Source: Mucidula mucida (lineage: Eukaryota > Basidiomycota > Agaricomycetes > Agaricales > Physalacriaceae). Taken from it: DNA of 19,171 nucleotides. Position 1 is the stretch's first letter. The number at the start of each line of letters is the position of its first letter. The notes under the pieces were generated by a model. The model was not told the origin of the DNA and did not search any database. It saw only the letters and a list, made by a program, of their open reading frames with translations. A program made the translations under genes and the position numbers. The stretch spans positions 1 through 19,171 of the forward strand of contig JADNYV010000638.1 of assembly GCA_015501055.1 (NCBI GenBank), given 5' to 3'. Positions 8,621-18,984 of this stretch are shown one piece after another.

Positions 8621-9208
8621 TTCAACAACCCTTTGGCACATGTATACAGGAAAGCCCGACACTTCCTCTGGTCTGCCTCGACGGGTTGCGGAAGTTTGGG
8701 GCACTCTTCTGCTTGGTGACTGGGAATTCTACGTGCAGGGTGTTCTTACAGGCAGTGGGCCTCGGATACATCACTGTCGGTGGTCGTGGAATGCGAGCCG
8801 GGGATTACTGGGGTTCCCATGCAATGTGAGCCTTGGATTTTGCTCAAGTGTCATGTAGAGGCTAACCTCTCGCTGTTCTACGACACTGGTGTACTTGTTT
8901 GGTCTGCCCGCCCCTTGCAACAATTCCCTACAAACCCACAAGATTGACATTCTCGATGACAACTCCGTGACGGTCCTTTCAACCTTCTCTACGAACTGTC
9001 CCTCGCGTCTCGGCGTCGTACCCAAATGGGCTTTGAACTCTGAAGACTGTCTTTCAAACGCCATCAACGACTTCCCGAAGCGTGGTATTCCGGTATGGCT
9101 ATCTATTTCACCAAGATGCTTGACTTACAGGTGTCTAGCAAAGCGCTGTACCAACGTGAGCCTCGTCCAATTCGCAAGATCCTCAATGCTCGACCGCGTC
9201 ACAATTGA
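8621..9208 (+). CDS. Orphan gene, four-exon model, 5' end uncertain
   Basis: The model rests on frame continuity. A first block (about 8621-8715) reads PLAHVYRKARHFLWSAS. A 36-nt GTGACT...TTACAG intron leads to exon 8752-8890 (SLSVVVECEPGITGVPMQCE, then WILLKCHVEANLSLFYDTG). A 52-nt GTACTT...CACAAG intron leads to exon 8943-9092 (IDILDDNSVTVLSTF..., then LGVVPKWALNSEDC, then FPKRGIP). A 38-nt GTATGG...TTACAG intron with a TTGAC branch site leads to exon 9131-9208 (VSSKALYQREPRPIRKILNA, ending RPRHN). All phases match, but two introns are shorter than the 46-61 nt usual here, the second acceptor is weak, and no start codon is certain. Composition looks like real protein; the family is not recognised. 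It could be a decayed gene. Confidence 0.4.
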
Positions 9209-9710
9209 CTAGATCACGGCAGAGGTTAGACCTGACTCCCGCCCACATGAACTCCGGCCAGCTAGTAAAACTGAAAAGGTCCCCATGCTCTACCGACTCC
9301 TCCTCTTCCACCAAGGATGTGATAGCTGACATGAAAGTATAGGTTACATGTACGCCGCCTGTACTCTTCCCCAACATTTGGTCTAATTAATCCTTAGGAT
9401 TGCAAGGTCTGACGCAACTTCAACTACTCCAGAAATTAAGCCATTGACGGGATGCCGCCAAGAGGCTTCACACTGACCTTGACGAAGTCATGGTCAATCC
9501 TCACGCCATTCCTGCTTCATGGAAGGTTGGTAGCCTCCTCACCTGTTCAAGCAACTCGAGGAACATCAATACATTCCCACAAACACACCAATTCGTGATC
9601 CTTCCCGTGTATGTTGGCCTCGCCGGCCAGGCTTATCTTCTGGAAGCAAGGTACAAACACTCGCCTGTCGAATCTTACTGAGTTGCGCGTCGCGCGAGTT
9701 ATTATTATTA
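9209..9710. other. Unassigned region
   Basis: About 500 bases. A 63-codon plus-strand frame (9490-9681) lacks splice partners or recognisable content. TA-rich ATTATTATTA occurs at about 9701-9710. Confidence 0.3.
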
Positions 9711-9747
9711 ATGTAAACCAGGGCTGACACGTGATAGACTCAGAATT
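9711..9747. repeat. Dispersed repeat, copy 1
   Basis: ATGTAAACCA followed by TGACACGTGATAG and a CTC(A/G)GAATT end. It matches 11800-11837 with few changes and one gap. It ends a few bases from the truncated family fragment at 9753-9776. It contains the palindrome CACGTG. Confidence 0.6.
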
Positions 9748-9752
9748 CAGCT

Positions 9753-9776
9753 AACATTGAAAGGCGTGTTAGCCAT
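9753..9776 (-). pseudogene. 5' fragment of a fourth small-family copy
   Basis: On the minus strand ATG at 9776 reads MANTPFNV, matching the start of copy A (MSNTPFNV), and then runs into Ser and TGA. The DNA on the start side also resembles that of copy A (the ATCGCGAGATCGC block near 9816-9828 against 3254-3266). Only promoter-side DNA and eight codons survive; homology stops at the 9711-9747 repeat. Confidence 0.6.
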
Positions 9777-10081
9777 GGTGGACGTTCAGCAAACGGCATT
9801 TGCAATGTCACTCTCATCGCGAGATCGCGTCCTCACGAATAATGTAAATAGCTCAGGCTTGTCTTCGAAAATATGCAGCGCAAAGTCGCGGGACCCAGAC
9901 GTGGATGGACTTGGTGATACAGACAGCTTGGGGACAGTACGTAGAGCGGTATTCGTGAGGACAAAACATGGTGACGGGAAGTTCAGGTCGTGAGATGATT
10001 GGAGCTCTCCTCAGAGAGTGTATACAGTTCGTTCTCTGGGATCCACTGGGTCGTAAACAGTGTATGCTGGGAAACAGTGAA

Positions 10082-10703
10082 TCAAAACGACAAGACACAA
10101 GGCAGAGGCAACATACTACGACGCGTCCACTGCCAATCACGCCCGTCGAGAAGCCACTCGGGAGACCGCTGTAGACCAAACTTGTTTTGAATGTCCTCGA
10201 TCGCTTGAAGGCTAATCACGCCGACACTCGAGCAACCCACGGACAGCGCCGTCGTCCTTTTCGCGTCCGGTCGCGCTACTATTGCGATGTCAACGCATTC
10301 ATGAAGCTCGGCCTCTACGTGATACTCTTCACGGAGAGTCCGCGGCAAGGTATGAATGCTACTAGGGCTGGGCCGACCTGCACTACGCACGAGGCTCCCG
10401 GGGTAATGAGCTTCAACAATCTTGAGCAGGTCTTCCGAGGTAATGACCCATCCCAGCCAAAGGGTTGGAGCGTCCCATTTCGGAAATACGGACGAGTCGG
10501 AGAGGTATCGCGGGAGCTCGTGCATGGGAAGCGGCTGCTGCTTGCAGACGTGTGTATAGTCCTAAACACGACACTTAGCATTTCGTATCAGAAAATGGGC
10601 AAACAACACTTACACCGTTACGATATTTGCGGCCTTTCCGAGGGATGAAGAGTAGAGGCTCGGCGTCCTCGCCGACGGTGGCATTGAAGGGGGTGATGGT
10701 CAT
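10082..10703 (-). CDS. Unrecognised small-protein family, copy C
   Basis: Exon 1 (10703-10614) encodes 30 residues starting MTITPFNATVGEDAEP. A 52-nt phase-0 intron (10613-10562, GTAAGT...GTTTAG) leads to exon 2 (10561-10082), starting DYTHVCKQQPLPMHELP. Family blocks: APTLWLGW, TALSVGCSSVG and IQNKFGLQRSPEW...DWQWTRR. It is closer to copy A than to B in exon 1 length and sequence, although A and B are the adjacent pair. The frame ends SMLPLPCVLSF, unlike A or B; a GTATGT donor within that tail (near 10109) suggests another intron, so the C-terminus is uncertain. A CACGTG site lies about 60 bases upstream. Function unknown. Confidence 0.75.
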
Positions 10704-10847
10704 GGTAGAAGGGGGCACCTATGAAGTGCAAGCACTGGATTCGGATTAACATAACAATACCATCACGTGGCTCTTCATTGTCCTTATTGTGGCGCCGACC
10801 CTACACATGAAGTCGGGTCTCTTCTCTCCAAACACACGACCACAGTC

Positions 10848-11580
10848 ATGCCAGTATGGAGAGACTTGGATAGATTTCTCGCGTTGGAGGTAAGAGAGAG
10901 TGTTGATCCATGTTGAACCAACCCGGCCCGAAATCCGACGCCGTTCTCATGAGCCAGTCTTAGACATCTGTAGTCAACTCACCTTCATCTTCCACAACCA
11001 TGCTATCGCGCCATACAGAAATTGTACTGCTACTTTCATTCACAATCTGCAAAAGATCCACGCAACACCTGCATGGCCCAAAGACGTGCAATACAACCAG
11101 CTCGTCGACATGGGAGTCCCTATGCTCGAGGCTGATATCTCAGCCGGCACCGACTACCGAGAACGGTCGCTTTTTCGACATGTCCTGTCGGAGAATCCAG
11201 TTGCACAAGACATCTAAGATCTCTAGACAGCGCTATCGCATCGGCAGGCTGCCCTAAAAAGAGTCCTTGCGTTCATCGAGCATGGGCCTTGGGTCGTGAG
11301 CAATTCGGTGAAAGAGATCACATTCGACGATGTACCATCCTTCTATAAGGAGAATAAGCTTTCGATGCCCGAAGTATTAGCTGCCCTGGGTTGGCAGTGG
11401 GGTATGGTGTGGGGTGCTCCGAAGCATACACTCATCCTCCATTGGGTGAGGGCTGGGCGACCACCGTTCTCGTGTGCTCTCTTCCTGGATACACTTTCCG
11501 CAATTGATAGTGACGCGAAAAGTGTTATTCTACTAGAACATCCTAGACCAATGCCAGCGGAGCAAGTTCTAGATCAATAG
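10848..11580 (+). CDS. Orphan gene, possibly broken
   Basis: The 3' half is convincing: about 11227-11580 reads ALKRVLAFIEHGPWVVSNSV, then KEITFDDVPSFYKENKL, then LGWQWGMVWGAP and HWVRAGRPPFSCALFLDTL to a stop. In the same frame 10954-11217 reads FIFHNHAIAPYRNCTATFI and MGVPMLEADISAGTDYRERS. A first exon MPVWRDLDRFLALE (10848-10889) with a strong GTAAGA donor is likely, but its acceptor is unclear; ATGAG at 10953 is the only one in phase. Two stops (TAA 11215, TAG 11224) separate the halves. They vanish if 11182-11226 is a 45-nt intron with a poor GTCCTG donor; otherwise they are nonsense mutations. No signal peptide or known motif; about 210-230 aa. Family not recognised. Confidence 0.5.
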
Positions 11581-11723
11581 GCGACAAGTCTGACCTTGAC
11601 TGTAAATGAGAATGGGTCTTTTACGGAAGAGTTCAGGTGTCAGTTATAGATAATGCAGAGTAGGAGGTCATTAGAGTGGAAAGGCGGCTCGTAAATGAAA
11701 GTCAAATGTATTCACAGACTTAC

Positions 11724-11750
11724 GATATGACATGGCTTAGGCTCAGACAT
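11724..11750 (-). pseudogene. 5' fragment of a fifth small-family copy
   Basis: On the minus strand ATG at 11750 reads MSEPKPCHI and is followed directly by GTAAGT (11723-11718). The first four residues and the flanking AGGCTCAGACAT..CTTTGGG block match copy B (around 4217-4239). Codons are missing between MSEP and the donor, but the donor is still in phase 0, as in intact copies. Nothing resembling exon 2 follows before the 10848-11580 gene. Confidence 0.5.
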
Positions 11751-11799
11751 AACTTTGGGGGCAAGTTCGTTGCGACAAACTGAGCCAAGTGAGCTCTTC

Positions 11800-11837
11800 A
11801 TGTAAACCACCGAGTGACACGTGATAGCCTCGGAATT
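11800..11837. repeat. Dispersed repeat, copy 2
   Basis: Partner of 9711-9747: ATGTAAACCA, then TGACACGTGATAG, then CTCGGAATT. It lies about 50 bases from the fifth-copy fragment. Confidence 0.6.
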
Positions 11838-12016
11838 AAGCGCTCGTTCCTTGTATAGACCATGGAGAATACAGCATCTACTAGAGCCGCCCTCGCCAGG
11901 CTACTGGTTCCTCGTGCAGACTGTCAAGCAACGGCCACAGATTGGCTATGTCCTGTACAGCCTTTCTATTGTGCGCCCCATACCTTATCGTCGTCGGTCC
12001 GCGTCCACAACAACCT

Positions 12017-14221
12017 TCATGCCGAACGGCGCTTAGCCAAACCACCTGCAAAGATTAGAGCCAGCACAAAAAGGATCCACTTCGAAAACGACCTCTTCGA
12101 CGTGGCTGAGGGCGGGCCACTTGGCCGTTTAGGCAGACCCGGGAACAGAATGGATGTCTTTTGCTCCTTCTTCGCCTGATAAACGATATTGAAGTTGAAA
12201 GCCAAGTATATGTAAGGAGAGGTGTACGCACAGTGTAAGGCGGATATCGTATCTTCATAACCAGATCGACCCTAAGAAGGATGAGGGAACAATTTCAGAG
12301 AGTGACGGACTTTGTGCATACCAAGAAGGAGAGTCGATCGATGCCCGGAAGTGGGTAAATGTGTCGAAGCCGTACTGCAAGGAGAAGTATCAATGACTTA
12401 ACATCAGTCCCCAGGTCTATTGACTTGCCTTCCCGTTGTGAAATCCACCTATACGACATCAGTAATAAATTCGACATCTTCCAAAGATCACTTACTTCCA
12501 CTCGGACCGATTCCACCAAAGGGCAGTCCATCGATCCCTGTTTGGAGCATAGTCTCGTTCATCACCACTGAGCCGCTCTTTGTGGCCTTAACGACTACAA
12601 TGAAGGTTAACAGTATCCTCCGCAACATGCTGGAATGGACATACTTTTCTCCTTGAACTTGCTGTCGGTGGTGAACGCGTACAACGCTAGGGGATGATCA
12701 TGCTTGTTGACAAAGGCGATACCCTCTTCAAGACTCTCCACAGGAATGACGGGAAGGACCGGTCCGAAAAGCTCCCTAGGCAGCACCATCAGGAAACGAA
12801 ACGATGGCGAAAGGATGATTCCCCTACTCGGACATTAAGGCATCTTCAAAGGAGACGTCCTTCACGACGGTAGGCGCGATGGACTTGGTACTTTCATCCG
12901 TTTGACCACCAAACGCGATAGTCCCTTTCGTTGACTGCAAAAGACCATACACGCGCTTGAACGCCGCGACATTGATCATCTTACCCATGGCCTTGGGCGC
13001 GAACGGTCCATCGGGAAAGAAAGAGTCGTGCCTATTGAAGTACTGTCAAATTTACCTCACACGAGGAAGTATTCTCGAACGCACGCTGCCTTGAGGGCTT
13101 GCACGAACTGATCCTGGAACGTTTTCGGGACGACGACATAGTCGGGTGCAACGCAACTCTGGCCACAGTTGACAATCTTGCCCCACATGATTCGGCGAGC
13201 GGTGGTCTCCAAGTCACAGGATGGGTCGACGAATACGGGGCTCTTCCCTATGTGAAAGAGAACGTATATGTATAGGATATCCACATTGAGGATGATCACG
13301 CCCACCTCCAAGTTCGAGCGTTACAGGTGTCAACGTCTTGCCTGCTGCCGCGGCTACAATTCTTCCGACCCGACCACTTCCAGTGAAAAGAACTGATCAG
13401 AAACATTGAACTGAAGTGCACAATGGAGATTAGAGAGTTCGCGTACTGTGTCCCCATGTCAATTCCAAGAGCTAAGACGCGTTCAAGGAAGAATTGTCAA
13501 ACGAACTAAACAGACGAACCTTTGACGTCTCGGCGACACCTCCATTGACAACGTGAATGATAGAAGGATCAACATATTTCGGAAAGAGTTCTGCGAAGAG
13601 CGAAGACGTCGCTGGTGTTGATTCGGACGGTTTTAATACGACAGTGTTCCCAGCCGCAATTGCAGAGATCTGTTCTATGTAAACGCAAGATTCTATGCAA
13701 CTTCAATGAACTCACCAATGGGTTAAAACACATCGAAAGTGGATAATTAAAAGGCCCGATAATCAAGCAGACACCCTTGCCCTCCTTGTACACAACGCGG
13801 CGCATCGGTTGAGTGAGAAGCGAGAACGGCGGCTTGGTCGGTTTAGCCCATTTATCGATATGCGCATGCGTATCGGCCACCTCCCCCAACACCGGCCCAA
13901 TCTCCGTCCTAACAATTCCTTCCATTGAGCAGAGTCGACCAAAAAGCTCTGGAGCACGTACATGGCTGCCTCGAACGGGGGCTTGCCCAAGTCCTTGTAG
14001 AGCGCCTCAGAGATCCGCTGCGTGTTATCCTTGAGCATGTACCCAATCTGCAGCAGCACATATTTCCTGAACGGCACCGACTGCAGCTGCCCGGACTTGA
14101 ACGTAGCGTCGAGCTCTGCGTGGATCTAAAATGTTTGGCATGTCGATCAGTGTAACTTTTAGCTTGACAAATTGCCTACCTGTTCGATGTCTCCCAGGGG
14201 CGTGAACGCGAGTTCGCTCAT
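12017..14221 (-). CDS. Class 3 aldehyde dehydrogenase, tail-anchored (fatty aldehyde dehydrogenase-like)
   Basis: Predicted to oxidise medium- or long-chain aldehydes to acids with NAD(P)+ at an internal membrane. Fourteen exons, all in phase: 14221-14180, 14125-13962, 13908-13716, 13669-13520, 13471-13447, 13392-13306, 13247-13085, 13031-12828, 12775-12645, 12594-12496, 12448-12429, 12374-12322, 12271-12232, 12175-12017, giving 509 aa. Visible landmarks: GPFNYPL with the active-site Asn (about 123), FTGSGRVG nucleotide loop (about 194-201), LELGGKSP with the general-base Glu (about 218), GQSC with the catalytic Cys (about 252), EELFGP (about 343) and PFGGIGPSGSG. After a Pro/Ser/Lys linker the tail WILFVLALIFAGGL (490-503) plus KRRSA is a C-terminal membrane anchor, as in ALDH3A2 and yeast Hfd1. 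Two exons are only 20 and 25 nt long, and one intron is GC-AG. All key residues are present. Confidence 0.93.
12375..12428 (-). other. GC-AG intron in the aldehyde dehydrogenase gene
   Basis: Exon 11 ends AAG, the intron starts GCAAGT and ends CTTGCAG, 54 nt. Only this donor joins GFHNGK to YGFDTFTHFRASID in frame; the GT two bases further in would shift the frame. Apart from the C, the donor matches the strong consensus. Confidence 0.8.
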
Positions 14222-14604
14222 TATTGTGATTGATTAAAATTGAAAGCGCTAGCCAGCAGCGACGATGATGGGGTGAGTGGAAAGTCTTATTCAGTTTCCG
14301 AGTCGGTTCGGGTTCTCCGTTAACCGTGAATGATGTTGAACGTTCCGCGGACGCTGCAGCTGACGCGTCTAATGCTGTCTAATGTGTCAAAATCCACCAC
14401 GTAGATAGCGAGCCGTGGATCACTCTCAATTGCGTGTTCGGAAACGTTCACAGCGGACTGATGAAGATGCAGTAATATGTTATGATTGCGTTTGTTCAAT
14501 ATGCTAATGAGTTCTCGAGATCTATCCAAAATCTATCCAAAATGTATCGTACACGTATAGTTGCTTGAGAGTTGTGTGGTCGTAAGTGAATTCGTAATAG
14601 CGCG
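14222..14604. other. Spacer with the dehydrogenase promoter
   Basis: About 380 bases between the dehydrogenase start and the stop of the next minus-strand gene. It includes a short tandem repeat ATCTATCCAAA (twice, about 14520-14541). No gene or clear core promoter motif seen. Confidence 0.4.
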
Positions 14605-15212
14605 TCATGCGACAGCTTGAGCATGGCGCCATGACGGCTCGTCCATAAACTTCATCGCCGGAGGTTGCGTCCCGCGAACACCGGGACGACCAGGCCTGAC
14701 GCGGCCAGGACGCTGCCTGGTGAACGCGAGGGGAAACGCATGCGCGTGCGTTTCGGGTGGAGATGGGGCCTTTGCGGGCTGCTTCTTGGGAATGTGGCGG
14801 CGGCGTGGAGATCGTCCTCGTAACTCCTCAGCCTCCTTGTACAGGACAGGCAGCCGCTTGAATAACGCGTGCAGCGCGTCCTCCTCCAACGCGTCATGCA
14901 CAAGTGTAGAGTGCTCGCGAATGCTCAGCAGTTCTTCCGGCGTGTAGAATGGGTAACGCGCTTCATATTGTGTTTGAGCACATGATAAGATGATCGACCG
15001 AGAACAAACTTACGATGTACACTTTCAAAATCCTTGAGCGACGACTCTGTAAACGAGCCCGACATGGGTGTCGTGACGGTAGATGAGCCTCTGCTAGAGG
15101 AGCGCTTGTGGATGGGGATGTACAAGCTGGACGACATTTCCGAGGTGGTCGAGTACGATGAGTCGGAGGACGGGGAGGAGGCTCGAGACGAAGACGACAT
15201 TTGGAAAGGCAT
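14605..15212 (-). CDS. Ser-rich protein with candidate eIF4E-binding-type motif
   Basis: Two exons, 15212-15014 and 14960-14605, separated by a 53-nt intron (GTAAGT...TGAAG), give 184 aa. The N-terminal 60 residues are very Ser-rich and probably disordered (SSSSRASSPSSDSSYSTTSE). Right after the splice junction comes RYPFYTPEELLSIREHS, which contains Y-x4-L-hydrophobic (about residues 72-78), the consensus of eIF4E-binding proteins. An acidic/Leu stretch (DALEEDALHALFKRLP), a basic RGRSPRRRHIPKKQP segment and an Arg/Pro/Gly-rich tail follow. No catalytic domain, signal or membrane segment is visible. Disorder, charge and the motif suggest an RNA- or translation-linked regulator, but this short motif occurs by chance. 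The spliced frame looks real; the function is inference. Confidence 0.7.
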
Positions 15213-15739
15213 CGTGATTTAAAGGCCACTTAGAGAACAAAGCGCAGGAGGGTGGGTCAATGGGCTGCTGGGGGAATACAAAAGACATGTCAGAACAATA
15301 GCCAATTTATAATAGAACTGCATCAGGCCATCTGCCGCAGGACAGGACAGCTTAGTTTCCCGAAATGATGCGTTTCGCGGCAGAGAACGAAAGGCGATGA
15401 TACACCCCGAAATCGCATGCTTAGTCGAGAACATTCGAGTGACTGCGAAAGCAGCCAAAAAAGGAAATTTCGGCTGATTTGTGGACCTTGCCACGACACC
15501 AGAACCGACACGGGCGTGTACTTTCCGACTCGGTCTGGATTCGTTTTTAGCCTCGATCAGCGGTAGAGTCGTCTCGGACGTCCCATGGGCATGGCATGGC
15601 AAGGAAGTGAAGAGTTGTGTGTCATTAAATTAGCAGCTTTACATTATTGGTCTCGCTCAACTGCGCCTCCGAACGTCCTCGCACTAAGTAGTATGCGCCA
15701 TGACGTCTTTTGGTAAATCTCCAAAAAGTCTCGTAACGC
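15213..15739. other. Spacer with the promoter of the Ser-rich gene
   Basis: About 530 bases between the Mam33 stop and the next gene start, all on the minus strand. A 127-codon minus-strand frame (15602-15219) is open here but shows no recognisable content. No RNA gene seen. Confidence 0.4.
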
Positions 15740-16858
15740 TTACGCATCAACGAAATCTTTGAGGCCCTTCAACCACCGTGTGTACTCCTGCAAGTGGATG
15801 TTAGATGTAAGCAAGAGAGTGACAATTCATTGACAAACCTCTTGTTCCTTGTATTCCGCGTAATCAGGAATAAAGTTGGCAAGGGACTCGTTGAATCCAC
15901 GCTCCTCGAGATAGCGTTCAATCTCTTCTTGGAGACCAACGTCGAGGACGTCAAACTACAAGGGTGGGTCAGAGTTGGGATCCACTAATGTGAGGGACAA
16001 CACACTTGAGGACCACTGAAGCTTGTAGTCCGTGCAAGACCAGATTCCAGGGTTTTCTCAGTGGCAAGTTTGGCGTCCGGGAAGTAGGCAAGGTTCTCGA
16101 CGATGAATGTGCCGTCTTGACACTGCAAGAGAAGGACTATCGCACTGTTGTGGCCAGCCTTGAAAACAAATGAGTATGAATCATGATCATAAACAAACGA
16201 CCCACCTTGGAGATGGTCAATTCAACGCTGATAGGGTAAGCAATTATAGTGTCATCCTGTTCGGGTGTCTGTTCGTTCTCTTCTTGCTGTCCTTCCTCAT
16301 CCTCGTAGTCTTGTTCAGGTTCATTGCGGAGGTCCGCCACGGAGAACGTGGCACGCAGACTAATGGCACGTAAGGAAACAGTTTGGCGCACGGAAAAACA
16401 CGGTCACGTACGTTTCGTTTCCAAAAGTGCGGGTCAGGACAATCTCTTCAGAGTATTTGTGGTCCTCAATCTACACCTCAGGTTATATCATTGTGACCTA
16501 TAATGAGGACGACAAGAAACATACCTTCCATATGCCCTTGGACTTGAATTCCGCAATAAAGTCCGGAACGTCTTTGGGCGAAACACCCTCGATTTCATAG
16601 GTAATCTCCTCCTTGAGCTTGGCCGACAGAGCAGAGTCAGCTACATTCCAACAGTGTGAGCACGTCGCGGCGTAGTAGTTCAGTAATACACGTACAAGTA
16701 CCCTGGCCAAAAGCGCGAGGCGAGACAGAAAAGGCGCGAGAAACCTGCACCGCCGGGGTGACTAGGCGGGTCCGGGCAACGCTGCGCAAGGCAGAGCGCG
16801 TCGACAGTGCCCGCGACGACGAAAGAGTGAGCTGGCGGAGGGTACGGAGGGCAGACAT
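15740..16858 (-). CDS. MAM33: Mam33/p32 (C1QBP-family) mitochondrial matrix protein
   Basis: Seven exons in phase: 16858-16702, 16640-16525, 16470-16412, 16359-16206, 16158-16006, 15955-15839, 15787-15740, giving 267 aa. Residues 1 to about 50 (MSALRTLRQLTLSSSRALST and on to RAFSVSPRAFGQG) are rich in Arg, Ser and Leu without acids, a typical matrix-targeting sequence. The p32 fold follows: ADSALSAKLKEEITYEIE, a very acidic insert DYEDEEGQQEENEQTPEQDD (residues about 129-148), then GTFIVENLAYFPDAKLA, FDVLDVGLQEEIERYLEERG and the terminal EYTRWLKGLKDFVDA helix. Family members form acidic doughnut-shaped trimers and assist mitochondrial ribosome function and translation (established for yeast Mam33 and human p32). 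Length matches the family. Introns are 47-61 nt. Confidence 0.93.
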
Positions 16859-17232
16859 TTTTGGGTTGAGTGAAGCCTGGAGAAAGGAAAAAACGATTTG
16901 CGAAACTTAAGCAGTCAGACGCTCTAGCCAAACAAGGTGCCAAATACCTTACTCGTGTACGTACAAGTCACTGCTTATCGACATCTCCTTCATCATTAGA
17001 TCTAATTCTCGATTCATTTGGTGCTACCATGATATTTGCTTCAACATTCTTGGGCAATTCGAAAGTAACCTCTCAACATATTCTACGCCCTTCATTAAGT
17101 TGAGGCGCGTCGCGTTATAAAGGGCGTAGATTAAGTTAGCTAATTCCAGGACCTCAGCGAACTTCTCCCCAAGTCAAGTCGTCGCACATATCAGATATCT
17201 ATACAAATACAACGTCTACTTCTACCTCTTCT
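16859..17232. other. Spacer with the Mam33 promoter
   Basis: About 370 bases between the Mam33 start and the oxidoreductase stop. AT-rich around 16980-17060. No gene or clear motif seen. Confidence 0.4.

Positions 17233-18984
<1,752 letters not shown>

Noticed and set aside
9490..9681. 63-codon plus-strand frame downstream of the four-exon orphan gene
   Set aside because: No partner exon in phase and no recognisable content.
10187..10648. 153-codon plus-strand frame
   Set aside because: Antisense to family copy C, which is supported by conserved blocks and a shared intron.
11862..12179. 105-codon plus-strand frame over the 3' end of the aldehyde dehydrogenase
   Set aside because: Antisense to the last dehydrogenase exon, whose frame and anchor are well supported; no content of its own.
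15219..15602. 127-codon minus-strand open frame between the Mam33 and Ser-rich genes
   Set aside because: No recognisable content, lies in the expected promoter and 5' UTR of the next gene, and two frames are open together, which suggests base-composition chance.
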